In this document: one piece after another, positions 22,847 to 35,159 of the stretch
Numbering within the stretch: the stretch's first letter is position 1
Layout of the letters: the number at the start of each line of letters is the position of its first letter
Assembly (NCBI RefSeq): GCF_964275005.1
Contig: NC_092704.1
Coordinates: 4,746,548 to 4,810,547, forward strand
Length of the DNA stretch: 64,000 bases
Reading direction: 5' to 3'
Source of the DNA: Diadema setosum
Lineage: Eukaryota; Echinodermata; Echinoidea; Diadematoida; Diadematidae
Notes under the pieces: generated by a model
Database searches by the model: none
What the model was told of the DNA's origin: nothing
What the model saw: the letters and a program-made list of their open reading frames with translations, nothing else
Program-made: the position numbers and the translations under genes

Positions 22847-23542
22847 TGGATGGAGGGAGTGTAGGTACGTGTATCCTTTCCACGTTCCATATACGTGTCA
22901 GGTGGTGTCGGAGCAGTAGTGAAAGTGTTCCGATTGCCAAGGATCGTTCTAGTGATGGAAACGGTAGAGGTACGCCAAAACATAGGCTCGTCTACGATGT
23001 CGCGTTGTTGTATTATTATCATGTCACCTATGAATGATTTCCCCTCTCACAGTTCAAGTAGTCCGTATAGGCCAACATGAGCTGTTGGCCCAAATTGACA
23101 GCCATATACTTGATTCATTTTTGTCAGCGTTTATTATGACAAATCAACCCTTTGACGTTTGATCAGCATGCATCAAAGTAGCTTCAACAACAACAAAGAG
23201 AAATATAAAACAAAAAATACAAACACGTTTGCACAAACGTACTTCCTCAAGCTCTTTTTCACATACACACACAGTAGGACATACACTACATGGTACAAAC
23301 AAGCATGTTTGTTTGTACCTCCATGCTATCAATTTACTAATGAATCTTTCTCCATTGATATGTAATTATTTTGTGCTTCAACAAAATTTCCGACGCCATT
23401 TTCAAATACAATCAGCAAACAGAACAAAACAAAACAACGGAAATATCCCGACAAGGAAATAAGATCATAGACTCATATCTGTAGGCAGCTGAAGGAGATA
23501 AGGTAGCTATGTAATCGAGACTATGAAACAGTCTATAGTCCA

Positions 23543-23566
23543 CAGGGAGGTGGAAAGACCTCCCTG
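23543..23566. repeat. Short perfect hairpin CAGGGAGGT / ACCTCCCTG
   Basis: Perfect 9-bp arms with a 6-nt loop; arms identical to those at 1989-2011. Confidence 0.85.
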
Positions 23567-24240
23567 GTCTACTACCCCATGACGGAATTAGACAGTGGAA
23601 ATAAAAAGAATGGTCACTGAATAATGTTGATAATTGAAGTAGGATTAATACACTAACAATTAAGCCGTCTATGCATGTGGGCACTCGAAATATACGAGGA
23701 ACACTGTTGTAGCAAAATGTTGTATAAGAGCTAGCCAGTGACTGGCGCAGTTGAAGAGGTATACCAGTAGCGTCGCCGTCGGGAAAAACTATAGTGGTGG
23801 TAACAGCAGAATCTGAAATTTGTAGGAACGGAGCAGGTAGGAGCTCGAGTACCTCCAGAATTGGTAGGAACAACTACTGGTGGTAACTTCAATACCAGCA
23901 GGTGAATGGAGCAGTATACCTAGTGGAGCAAGTACAACGCCCTATATAAGCTGTAACATTAATAACAGTAATGGGTGTAGTTGCTTGGATGCAGAAGTTA
24001 TAGGCATGTTCCTACAAGATATGACACTATCATATAGAAGTGGTATCACGGTTGTTAAAAACTACATTGTAAATAGGTATGTTTGTGTTATACTTATAGA
24101 AACTGGGCCAGACACTGGCCACAATCTATACGGAAACCCTTGACTATAATGTTATAAATTAACAACTCGACATCATCTAGACAGCAACTCACATGACAAG
24201 CATTCTTCTTCTACTACTTCTATTTTTTTTAATTTTTTTT

Positions 24241-24262
24241 AGAGAGAGAGAGAGAGAGAGAG
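24241..24262. repeat. (GA)n microsatellite
   Basis: Eleven GA units after a T-rich run. Confidence 0.9.
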
Positions 24263-24269
24263 GCAGATA

Positions 24270-25925
24270 TCATGGTGTGAGTTTCTTCTCTGTGTTTGCT
24301 TTCACTTGACCCCGTGGGTCATCGGGTGTTGTGCTTTCATTCAAGATTCCATTACACCGCCACTTAGCGGGACGGGACTGGACCGGGGAAGTATTCCACA
24401 CCTAGATTCGTGTCGAGAGAAATCGGGGGTGCGCAACTTCCTTGTTATTGGGGGAGGGGAGGGAGGGAGGGTGGAGAAGGGCAGAATACAAAATGAAAAG
24501 GGGAGGAGATAGAAGGGGAAATAGGGAGGGGGCAAAGGCTGATGGGGTGGGGTAGGAAGGCGAACGCGAGATATATGTGATTCGAAGTACAGTAGAAATC
24601 ATGGCCGACACTGCTTTGACACAGTTTGGAATTCGTCCCCCCCCCCCCGTGTGATTTGTTTGTGTTCATTCACAGCGGCTGCGACGCTCTAGCTTCCTCG
24701 TGGGATGTCAGTGACGACAATTCAATGGTTTCTGTTCGGATGAGGACAGTGCAAATGAGAGATGTCAGTGAAAGACGAGCAAAAGAAGATACTGCAAAAG
24801 AAATCCTGAAAATTCAACAGCAGTTGGTATTTTGTCCTTATATGGTCAGTAAGTTTGTGTATGATTGTTTCGTTGCCTTAAAAGAATTTGTCACAAACTT
24901 TCTTTGTTTTTTCTTCTTCAAATAATTTCATGGTGAAAACGCATGAAAGAGCATGTCAGATAAAAGAATGAAAACTCGTAATTTTAGTTTATCCCTTCAT
25001 CGTTTTCTGCCTGCTCAGATTCATCTGACCACATTATCGCCATAGATTCTGAGTTTCTATATTTCTAAAACTTCTAAGACAAGCTTGCAATCTACAACCT
25101 TTGCACAAACTGACAAAGCCAATAGTCACTCGTGAGACAGTGAAACGAATGCAGATATGCAGCACGAAGGATGCAAACAACACTTATTTGAAGCTCTAAC
25201 GAAACGATGTTAATCAACCAGATCCGTGTTCACAGTAATTTTTGTTTTTCCTGTTTCCTAACGACTTATCCAGTATCATGTTACTTTATCATGTCGTTTG
25301 CTATTACTTTTATTATCTAAGTAAAATGAACGGGCATTACAAGTTTGATATGAACATCTGATCATCACTGGTTGCCGAATGGTGAGAAAACAAAAGTCTC
25401 GTATTGATGCGTTCAAAAGCAACAAATGGAAAGAAATTCATCCGACTTGTACAGCGTGGCTTGTACAGGACTGCCAGCTCACCTAGATAAAATAAAACCC
25501 AATATTATGAATATATTATTCGTTCTCATGTTGCACGGCAATACATCAACACGAGTGTGTCCGGCGATATTTGAACAAGGCAAGCTTTCAATCTGATGAA
25601 ATGCCTGGCATGCTGACGGAAACCGATCTCTCTGGTTTCGTTGGGATCTTGCCATGTGTTGCTGCCCCAGTCCCATACGTTAGCTTCTGAGTAGGGAAAT
25701 TACACAGTCATCCCATAGAAAACCTTAACCTGTGTTTCTCTGTTTGACTATAGGCCTAACCAATATCATTTTTTAATATATTACAATAATTACTGCTTCA
25801 CCAAGCCTCATACATTCATCACGAAATTCTGATATACCGATATGAGAAATTATCTAAAATTCCAATTCTACTCTATGCTAAAGTTGACTTTAAATGCGAC
25901 AAAATAACATTTTCCCAATTTTGCT
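24270..25925. other. Gene-free stretch with purine-rich patch
   Basis: 24430-24560 is strongly purine-rich on the plus strand (G/A blocks). No supported exon. Confidence 0.5.
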
Positions 25926-25983
25926 TAGAAGGTTTTACTCTTTCTTTACAGACTAATTTTCACTGGTGTTAATTTCCCCTTTA
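25926..25983. mobile_element. Right-end remnant of the 'GGATTTCCCC' MITE family
   Basis: 'ttttactctttctttacagactaatt...aatttccccttta' matches the right terminus of the element that begins 25 bp further on, with the same CCCC-TTTAA ending. The left part is not recognisable. Confidence 0.5.
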
Positions 25984-26007
25984 AACAAGCAGATGTAGAG
26001 AGAGCTC

Positions 26008-26615
26008 AAAGAGGAAATCCAGTCCAAATATAAGTTAGTCTGATCAAAAAGAGTAAAATCTTAAGAGTTCAATGGTAAAAATTTGACTGAATTGGATGAA
26101 AAAGAAGGAAGTTATGACATTTTGAAGTTTTGCTAATTTCCGCAAAACAGGTCTTGTACAGTGGATATGAATATGCAAATGAGTGAGCTAACCATGTCAT
26201 ACCCTCAAAATTTTCCATTGATCGTGTACAAAAAAAAATGAAAATTCAATGTTTCTGTCATTGAAGTCTAAAACATGATGTTCTTTCTGTTTGAATAACT
26301 TCAAAATAGAAATCAGTTAGATAAACGAGGATTTGAGCCTTGGGCATAATTGCATTTGAATGAAAAACTGGAAATTTCAAAATTTTATGTACAAACTATA
26401 TGGCAAGTTGTGAGGGAATGACATGCTCACTTTGCCATTAATATGCATATTCATCTTGACTGTTCAAGAATTGTTTCCCCACAAAACCGCGAAACTTCAA
26501 AATGTCATAACTTCCTTATTTTTCATCCGATTTCAATCAAAATTATACCGTTGAACTCGTAATATTTTACTCTTTCTTATCAAACTAACTTATGTTTGGA
26601 CTGGATTTCCCCTTT
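26008..26615. mobile_element. 608-bp TTAA-flanked MITE (family 2), complete
   Basis: Long terminal inverted repeats run over about 150-180 bp. Left end AAAGAGGAAATCCAGTCCAA; right end, reverse-complemented, AAAGGGGAAATCCAGTCCAA. Both continue with matching '..TAAGTTAG', 'AGAGTAAAAT' and 'GAAGTTATGACATTTTGAAG' blocks. The right end abuts TTAA. The interior is AT-rich and non-coding. Relatives lie at 34770-35157 (reverse, truncated) and 56950-57529 (diverged). TTAA targets suggest piggyBac-type mobilisation, an inference. Confidence 0.8.
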
Positions 26616-26619
26616 AAAA

Positions 26620-28520
26620 GAGAAACGGATAGGATTCCGACTGGTACGAATTCTGAGTTCGGAGTGGGTTTCCACCTATGATACAGAGGCATGGAATCAC
26701 TGGAAATTTATTGCTTGTCTTCTCAAAACTCCCCAGGTTATCGTAAATAGTGAGGAAAGCAGGAACTGTTTTCGTACATGTGAAACGACCCATATACAGA
26801 TCGGTCGAAGAAGTTCAAGGATAGGAAAGGAATAGTCTATTTCAAGGATCCAAAAGATAAATAAACGGAGACTGACGGGGAAAAGTATGAATAATAAGAA
26901 TCATTATCATCGTGTACCAACAGTATAGCAGAGATAAAAATACAGTACTATTTGATAATATCAATAATAGTGTACCAATATCAACAAAATTATTCATACC
27001 ATTCATATTGTGATCATTATTTCCCACACAACAAGGGCAAATATGTTGCCACAATGTTGTTGGCCAAAATGGAGTGATATGGCCAATACATGTCTTTCCT
27101 CGCTGGCTTAAAGTTAATATCATTAAATCATGCTGGAGTAAAGGCGAATTGCAGCAAATTTCACACCGTCTTCTTAATTCCATATCTCTTAATTATTTAC
27201 TCGTAATTTTTAAAGGTACCATAGTCTACAATGAATTGGATTCCAGAGGAACGGAAATAATTCTAGTTCACCACATCAACGGCAGGTCTGTCTGGTGAGG
27301 GCACGATCCACCTCTTTATTGCATAAGGTTGTGACCGACCCATAACACTATTCTGTGAAATAGGATAATATCATTTCAATTGATTTCACTATTATTCTAT
27401 TTCATTTCATTTACATCATCTCCAACAAAATGTGATTACAATATTTACCTATAGGCTTACGTGGTTAAACAGAATCAATACAAAATCATAATAAAGGAAT
27501 ATACTACGAAAGGAAATGATATTAGTTACCCCCTGCTTGTTCATGTAATACGGGAAATATCTATACGGTCTGGTGCCATATTCCACTCGGGAAATTATCC
27601 ATCATATTATCCTCATTCCCTGAGGCCGAAGGGAGAATGGAAAAGGAACCCAAACAGTATAACTTTCCCGTATTACGGGAGAACAAACAAGGGAGGCAAC
27701 AACTTTATCATTTAGATAGGCACTAGATAAATTCTGCACATATTGGTTAACATTTCCGGTGAATTTTAGATGTTCAAATCACCGGCTTTGTGCCCTATTC
27801 GGTGTCTGCACAAGGTTCACCAGCGTATTTACATGTACGTATACTGTATATGTAAGCATGTGCATGCACAAATATGAATCCGGATTGCGAAACACTTTAC
27901 AGCGGGGGCAATGACCTCATTCACATAACACGGGATATATTGCGTGTATGTTTGACCAATCAGATTGCATAAATTGCATAATGTGCCTGTGCCAAAACAT
28001 AAGTTTATTGTTATACAAAATTAATGCAGATTATTTCTTATAGGAATAAAAATAATCTTACTGTAAGAAAATACAATCATACTGTGACTTTACAGTCGAA
28101 AGAAAAGTTGTTGGAGATGGAGTCTTCAAGGTGAAATTTTACAGGATGTTCAAGTTGACTTCAAGTACTGAATGAGAGTAAGATCAAATCAAACTCGAAC
28201 GTAATACGTTATAAGGAACGTAGGTCTATGTCGTTACGGATTTTGAAATTTTTCACAATTTTTTTTTTTTTTTTTAGTTCAGTGATTAGGCCTACTTATT
28301 GTTCATGAGGGAATTGCAAACTACAAACCCTGCTATGCAGCAGTGACCATCATTTCCAAAAAACACATTTTCTTTCATAAATACATAAATAGTAAGATCT
28401 CAGTATATTTTGTGTTTCCTTACATTATATTTTCCTTTATTGTAAGACATATAAGCTGCATTAGTTTCGTGTAACTATATGTAATTGCTACGCAGTAATT
28501 GTACCGTTGTTGGAAATGCA
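26620..28520. other. Gene-free stretch
   Basis: A small inverted pair (AATACGGGAAAT near 27550 and TTTCCCGTATT near 27665) is the only structure noted. Confidence 0.5.
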
Positions 28521-28641
28521 ATGGATTAAATGAAAAGAAATGAAATGAAATGAAATGAAATGAAATGAAATGAAATGTAATGCAATGTAATGATATTAAT
28601 GGAATGAAGTGGAATGAAATGAAATGAAATGAAATGAAATG
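28505..28641 (+). repeat. (GAAAT)n microsatellite, possible retroposon tail
   Basis: 'gttggaaatgcaatggattaaatg' is followed by some twenty AAATG/TAATG units. Confidence 0.85.
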
Positions 28642-28649
28642 ATGGGAAG

Positions 28650-29215
28650 ACCCCTTCGTCAATAAATACTTGTTGGTTAGTACCTAAAGTGATTACAATC
28701 CATGGATTCACTTCCAAAATTTGCAGAGGAGAAGATAACGCCCCCTCCCCGCAGACTTTGGTTGCCGCTCGAAAATTTGAGTGTTCTTTTATTACTTAGT
28801 ATCAAATAGGACCCTCAATTTCAGCTATAGACCTACTAGTATGTGATGGAAGATAAGATGTAATAATTTACTGCATTTTATATTTCATATCTTAATTATG
28901 CATTCAATTTGTTTGCCAAACCTGAATTTTAATACAACAATCTATATATACTGTATTTTCGTTTTGTAGGCCTATTGTGTTCTTGAAAAAAAAAAGGGGG
29001 GGGGGGGAAGAAATGAATTGAAACTCAAGGGGAACTTTACTTTAAATCCAGGGTTAAAGTGACACTATAATTGTCGCTGCTATCATAAGAATCGCATTAC
29101 AATAGGCCTAGTTGCGTTCTTTTCAGTTTTGACTGGAGAGATCGGGGCTTCGCTCTTGTCCCTTTTCCAGTGTTGTTGTTTCGAAATATGAACTGTTCTG
29201 TATTGCTGTGTTGGG
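28650..29215. other. Gene-free stretch
   Basis: An A-run to G-run junction at 28986-29007. Nothing coding supported. Confidence 0.5.
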
Positions 29216-29464
29216 TTGAAGGGTATTGGATCTGAGGGTGACATCGGTCGAAAACTAGAATTGCATTTTATGGACCTGCATTTGCTCAAAAACGATGACC
29301 TTATGTTTCATTACATAGCGCACATCAAACAAATTGCGAGCGCTCGTAAAGCTCCGATCTCGTCTGTTACTGCCGCCTTGGGGCTGGGGACGCAGAGAGG
29401 AACCTCACCGTACCGCTTCGGTTCAATGGGGAGCAATAATGTGATTCTTCAAGCAGGGCGATAG
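29216..29464 (+). CDS. Candidate exon, unknown protein
   Basis: An open frame of about 80 codons with strong RNY codon pattern ends at TAG (29462-29464). It reads through a Leu/His/Asp-rich helix-like segment (Leu-His-Phe-Met-Asp-Leu-His-Leu-Leu-Lys) to an Ala/Ser/Gly-rich second half. Possible acceptors lie upstream (ccttttccag near 29170), but the frame between is not clean. The minus strand is partly open too. No family recognised. Confidence 0.22.
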   Translation: MKGIGSEGDIGRKLELHFMDLHLLKNDDLMFHYIAHIKQIASARKAPISSVTAALGLGTQRGTSPYRFGSMGSNNVILQAGR

Positions 29465-29469
29465 CTGGA

Positions 29470-30835
29470 TCTTGGTCAACGGAGGATAAATTTCAAATAT
29501 TATCATCTCTCAAGCCGAACCGTACACCTGTTTCGGTCTGTCTTCTTCCAAACATCACGTCATCTGTGTTTGCCCCTGCCTTTCATGAAGTAAAAAGTTA
29601 GAATATCGTGAGTTATCAGGAAATAAACCCGGAAATAGCACGATAGGCCCCCTATATGTTTGTTAGTAGAGGGATTATGAGTAATCGCTCCATGAATTGC
29701 ATTGATGCTTGTTGTAGTGTCGACTATTGTAGCAAGCAAAGGAGAGATATAGAGGACAAAAAGAAATCACCTGCTGGATTCAGCAAATGAAAAGTTCAGT
29801 CTGTTTGCTTTGTCCGTTCATTGTGTTTTACTAATTGTGAGGGTCTGTTTAGTAGTTCAACTCTCCCTCCCTCTCTCACACACGCACACACAAGCATACA
29901 CACACACAGATACACACACAAACAAGCACACACACACACACACTATCTACTAATCGACTTATCTGTCTAGCTCGTAAAATAAATCAGTAAGATAACATTA
30001 CGATTTGACACTATAGCTTGGGGGCATGAAACGGCGATGCTAACATTTTAGTCGACGAATGTTTCAAAGGAGCAGTCGGCATCTGCGTCATAGTTTTACT
30101 TGCTGGCTAAGAAGTGAGGTCATGATGTGTTTACCACATGCTACAATGTTAGTTACTACATTGTATCTAATATTTGTATTTGTGATTACACCTGTTAAAA
30201 AACAAAGATACCAATAAGAAAATACGGATTATTTTCATTAAAAACCTCAAAGAATCTCCTTTGTAATCGATCAAGTAAGGTATCATTGGAAAGGTTTTAT
30301 TTTGCTGCATCTGATGATTGAACTAACTTTAAAATGTTTCAAAATGGCCCTTATCTAGTTTAGCGATCTTCACATGTGACGACTAATCTAGCCATATTTC
30401 TATCTCTCTGATCATGTTCATTCTTTGCCTCACTATTCCCATCATATCCCCATGATTGAATGAACATCACTCTGGAGAAAGACACTCCTATACACACCAT
30501 TTGACAGGTTCTTTTCTGTTGTATGAATGCTCCTGATCCGAGAAGGGTGGGATAGAGACGTGTAGTCCATCTTCAAACAATGTTCAAAGTAAACTTAAAT
30601 GAGGTAGATACTGATCTAAATCGAAAGCGCACACTCAATAGGAAAGTTATGGAATTTCTATGTTTCATGTGTTTGCTTGTTTGCTTGCTTGCTTGTTAGT
30701 AAGTTGTTTGCAGATTTACCGGATAGGGATAGGGAGTGGTATAATAGGGCATTCCTAAGGTTTACCACCAGGGCATACTAGTGATTATGACATGAAGGCA
30801 TGTCACCTGATGATTGATACGTGTATTTTACATAG
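29470..30835. other. Gene-free stretch with (CA)n at 29877-29942
   Basis: Dinucleotide runs and AT-rich sequence; no supported exon. Confidence 0.55.
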
Positions 30836-30839
30836 TGGA

Positions 30840-31250
30840 TTTAAAGGGATGGTCGTTAGTATTGGTTCAGGTGAGGATTCAGCTTTAACTTTTTGCAAGA
30901 TACTTAGAAACCACATTATGAAATTTTAAGGCGCATGCAGTTCTAGAGGAATTCAAAGTTCATCTGACAAAAATCGGTTTTGAAATGGCTGAGATATCCA
31001 AAATCAAAGTAAAACAAAGTGATCCTAATGAAAGGTGGGTCCCACCTTTTATTAGGATTGATTTGTTTTGGATATCACAGCCATTTCAAAACCAATTTTC
31101 ATCAAATAAACTTTGAATTCATATTACAATTATAATAATGCTCTGTCATATTGCATATGAAGTTACTCATGATTTCAAAAAAAAAAACCCAACAACAACA
31201 ACTGGAAACCAGAAACCCCATCTCAAACATAACTGTACAATCCCTTTAAA
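30840..31250. mobile_element. TTAA-flanked MITE family 1, copy A (411 bp)
   Basis: Ends are TTTAAAGGGAT and ATCCCTTTAAA. The centre is a long palindrome: AAATCGGTTTTGAAATGGCT-GAGATATCC ... AGGTGGG/CCCACCT ... GGATATC-AGCCATTTCAAAACC. Copies B (51146-51499) and C (62904-63303) align end to end. TTAA is present at both ends of all three copies, consistent with a 4-bp TTAA target duplication. Confidence 0.88.
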
Positions 31251-31599
31251 GTATATGGACGTATATTGAAGCTTGAGGACTGAGGTGGTCTGGAATGGCG
31301 ATGGGTCGAACAGTACACAATTGAGAAAGGTGAACTGTGATTTCGAGACATGATTGTAGACAAGCGTGCCAATTTTAACGTAATAAATTCTACATAATTC
31401 GGGTAAAATAGGCTACATGGGAATAGCACACAAAAAACAAACAAACCTACATATATTCAACCTGATAGTATTGTGCTTTTGTCATTCAAAGTAAGCTGAA
31501 TTTTTAACGTTGAGGGAACTAAAGCGTGTGAAAAAAATCACTAAGCGTAGTCATGCTTGAGAATACTCTGACCCAGAATGTCAATATTATTGTTGTATT

Positions 31600-31677
31600 T
31601 TCGTTTGTAAATTGTGTTCTAATTGAAAGAAAAAACGTTGCGGAAATAAATTGAAATAGAAAGTGAAATTGAAAGTA
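31600..31677 (+). repeat. Retroposon-like A/T-rich tail
   Basis: 'gcggaaataaattgaaatagaaagtgaaattgaaag' resembles the other GGAAATAAA-type tails. Confidence 0.4.
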
Positions 31678-31789
31678 TACCTTCAGTGCTGATGCTCACC
31701 GTTTACATCCTACTTATTTACAGCATATATGCTACGTATTGCCTTGCGGAATTTTGGAGTTTTTATTCACCTGTTCCAGGGCGTTGACC

Positions 31790-32100
31790 CCAAAGATCAT
31801 GCTTTAATGGCTAAAACTTGCGACATATGGAGATGATTCGGGTCGCGGGAAGAATCGTGCGAAAAATATCAAATATGGGCACAGACGGTAGTCATCAGTC
31901 GCTCGAAGACAGATCCGGACCGACTTTGTTTTGGGTACACACGAGTTTCACGCTCGCGGGACTCGGCAGTAATTACACGGGGATGTCTCGGGGAAGAGAG
32001 GTGGACGGCAGGCCCCTGGAGGATCGGTAGCTCGCAGCCAAGCGCTCGCGTGTGCAAAGAGAGCGGAACCAGAGAAAAAAAGGTTACGGAAAAACGTTGC
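31790..32100. promoter_or_regulatory. CpG-rich island-like patch
   Basis: High CG dinucleotide content compared with flanks. A plus-strand frame from the ATG at 31875 is open for about 50 codons to a TAG that overlaps a weak donor (GGATCG/GTAGCT). It could be a promoter with first exon, but direction and gene are unknown. Confidence 0.22.
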
Positions 32101-32224
32101 TCACTGGAAGAGCACAACATTACTAATAGCCGGTATCATACAGATGTCCCCCTCTTTTTAAACACATTTAACGTTCAACCACTATTTTTATAAGCTTCAA
32201 TTTTCCACACTGAAAATATTTTTC

Positions 32225-32440
32225 ATATAGGACAAGTTCACCCAAATATACTATGTGGACTGAGTGAATGCAGCAATAGTTGTAGAACACATCAGTGAAA
32301 GTTTGAGGAAAATTGGACAACCCCCATTCAAAAGTTGTGAATCTCTAAGCGTACCAATCAGTGGATGAGAAGACTACAACAGTTTGTGACGTCACTGCAT
32401 CGACAACGACATCATAATATGTATAAAGAAAATATAAATA
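32225..32440. mobile_element. Partial MITE of family 3
   Basis: 'acaagttcaccc' terminus and 'agtgaaagtttgaggaaaattgga' match the left half of the element at 53337. The right half is missing. Confidence 0.4.
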
Positions 32441-32742
32441 CATCAGCAATATCTACACTGTACTGTCATCATACCATTGTCTTCAAGCTATCATGCTTCT
32501 TATTAATTTAACTGACATGACGTTTTATTAGACATCAACAGTACAAGAAAGCAATTGCAGAGTTCAGATGCTATAAGTAGATTATAGCAACACACGTTCA
32601 GAAGTACACAGTTTTCACATGCAATATGTCTCCTATATTCCTTCGATTAGATAAATATCATGGATGAATCATGAAAGTGAAGTCATTTTCTTTAATGTAG
32701 TGACTTTATCGTCGTAAATCAGAGAGCGAATGCGTGTCTTTC

Positions 32743-32808
32743 TGTGTGTGTGTGTGTGTGTGTGTATGTGTGTGTGTGTGTGTGCGTGTGTGTGTGTGTG
32801 TGTGTGTA
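32743..32808. repeat. (TG)n microsatellite
   Basis: Imperfect TG run. Confidence 0.95.
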
Positions 32809-32851
32809 ATCACAGAGAGACAGTGAAACAGGACGAAAGACCTTCCGTCGA

Positions 32852-32905
32852 ACCAAGGAGCTCCTTGGTCGAACCATGGAGCTACTCTGTTAGTAGCTCC
32901 ATGGT
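32852..32905. repeat. Two adjacent perfect hairpins
   Basis: ACCAAGGAG/CTCCTTGGT (32852-32869, no loop) is followed 3 bp later by ACCATGGAGCTAC/GTAGCTCCATGGT (32873-32885 and 32893-32905, 7-nt loop). Both are preceded by TCGAACC-like sequence. Confidence 0.9.
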
Positions 32906-32909
32906 CGAA

Positions 32910-34090
32910 CAGACGGCCCGTGTGCTCGGGACATGATGTTGCAGATTATTATTATGGCGTCTTCTAACGAAGAAACATGAAGAGGCCTGCCGAGCGATGT
33001 CGTCGATGCTATACGAGATATCTTACCCCGATGAAACCTTGTCGACATATTGCTCTGGCGACACTAATTGGTAAATTTGCACCACCCTTCGCTCAGAGAT
33101 GGCGTTTTGGGCCATCGCATACAGACTGTCTCCTCCATGGTATGATCAAGGAGGCAGTACTTCCCTAGTGTATGACCATGAAGCTAAGACACATGGTATG
33201 ATGACACTGCGGTTCCAGACTTTCTTTACTATATCAAAGACTGTTACTCTTAGATGAAAACCCATGGAGTTTAAAGCAACATCGCCCAGAGAAGATTATA
33301 TGTAATTCACTTCACAAGTAAATTAGTGAAATATTTTTCCCCCTCGCTTTACCTCAGACTTAGCTACGGAAAGTGAGAAATATTCCTCGAAATGAGTTCC
33401 CACGCTTGCATAGATGTGGTTGAAAGTTAAAGGTTCAGTTTACCTTTGGGAGCAGTGATTTTAAAAATGTTCATGATATCACATTTGATGCATATGTGTA
33501 GGTCTGTTGTATCACAAAACATCCTACCATATAACATTTTCACAATACAGCCTTAAATATAAGGAGATATCAGTGTTTTTCTCAATAAATCGTAACTGTA
33601 GACAGTTTAGTCTGGAAACATTTGTATTATACCTATTGTTCACATTTTGTGAATTTAACAACACTTAACATCGATTATATAGATTCAAAATTTTGCAGTG
33701 ATTGTTTCTATCCCTAACTCACATTTTAGAACTATTTTAAAGCACCAATGCTGGGTTTTTGTTTCATCTGCAAGTGGTAAATTATTACTTTAAAACGTAT
33801 GCTCATCCTCCCTGGTTAATGCACGCGTGCAGTGGCTTGCAGCGCGTGCAGTGGCTTATCATTACGTAATAGGGCAGTTCGCACTTTTTATGCCGTTTAC
33901 GGCAATGTGGCTATTACCGAGATTATCAAATAATGGTGTCATCATGCGTGTGAGGTATATAGTTACAGGCATCTCAGCTGTCGAACTCAGGAATCGAAGC
34001 TATCGCGCATCTTATTCTCAATGAAGTCAGTCAATTGGTTTCACCATGGATGCTACAATATATAGATGATGACTGGCGGGAGAGGAAACA
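32910..34090. other. Gene-free stretch
   Basis: 33425-33770 begins 'gttaaaggttcagtttacc' and looks like interspersed repeat, but no second copy is present to prove it. GCGTGCAGTGGCTT is repeated at about 33827 and 33844. Confidence 0.45.
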
Positions 34091-34319
34091 TACCGAATGT
34101 TCCACCCGAAGGGTTTGAAATGCTATTGAGGGAGGTTATAAGTCCCGAGACGAACACCCGAAGGGTTTGAAATGCTATTGAGGGAGGTTATAAGTCCCGA
34201 GACGAACACCCAAAGGGTTTGAAATGCTATTGAGGGAGGTTATAAGTCCCGAGACGAAGTCGAGGGACTTATACCCTCCCGAAATAGCATTTCAGACCCT
34301 GAGGGTGGAACGTTTGGTA
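34091..34319. mobile_element. Foldback element with a triplicated 52-bp arm
   Basis: Terminal inverted repeats TACCGAATGTTCCACCC and (reverse-complemented right end) TACCAAACGTTCCACCC. The left arm contains three tandem, nearly identical 52-bp units with CCC(G/A)AAGGGTTTG at 34105, 34157 and 34209. The right arm (34257-34319) has the complement once. TA lies at both ends. Arm triplication by unequal exchange or replication slippage is inferred. Confidence 0.85.
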
Positions 34320-34465
34320 CATGTTCCCGACAACATAAGTCATCATCTGTTATTATATAGGTTAGTCAATTTCGTCAGCGTCAACCACCAACACAACGCA
34401 CTCGATCGCTCGCGCAGAGCCAAATTCACTGTGCGCGGGTCCTTCTGTCATTTGTTACGTGAAAA

Positions 34466-34514
34466 TGTTTTCCCATGGGAGAACATTGCAAAATTGTTCT
34501 CCCATGGGCGAACA
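34466..34514. repeat. 20-bp-arm hairpin around CCCATGGG
   Basis: Arms 34466-34485 and 34495-34514 match at 18 of 20 positions with a 9-nt loop; each arm has a CCCATGGG core. Confidence 0.85.
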
Positions 34515-34769
34515 TAACCAATGTTCCTCCATCACGTGACTGTGTTTAGCCAATCACTAACCGGTATTTGACTAACCCATTTAACATAACAATATCTATT
34601 TCTGTGGTTTCACATCTCTTGTTTTCACCTTTGATGAAAATGCGACCTTCGGATAATGGTCATTGCAGTCTTCGCGAGAAATCTCGTCAAACGCATCATC
34701 TAACCTCTCACAACTTGCCATAATCTATGTAGCACGTTTAGTTTGTACACAAAGTCTTGCAATGTCCTG

Positions 34770-35157
34770 ATATTTTGTTCAAACGCAATTATGCCCCTGT
34801 TTCAAATCTTCACATATCTGACTGATCATTATTTTGAAGTTATTCAGCCGTGACTAAAATATTTAAACTTTTGAAACATAAAATATATATATTTTTTTAA
34901 TATAATAGATAGGGTCCTAAACAATCGGTGAGTGCCAAATTGTGAGACAATTACATCATTATCTCACTTTCATTTGCAAATTCATATGAACTGTTCGAGA
35001 ACTGTTTTTCAAAAATTACCGAAACTTCATGTTCAAAATTTCACGACTTACTCCTAATTTTGATCCTTTTTTTTTATTTTAAAATTCAAATGTTGTGTCC
35101 ATACAATTCTACTCCTTCATTTCAAAGTACAGTCTAACTGATCCGAAATTCCCCTTT
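34770..35157. mobile_element. MITE family 2, reversed and truncated copy
   Basis: Reverse-complement blocks of the 26008 element (ggcataattgcgtttgaac, ataacttcaaaata, gcaaatg...ttcat) end in 'gaaattcccctttaga'. The other end is lost. Confidence 0.65.
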
Positions 35158-35159
35158 AG

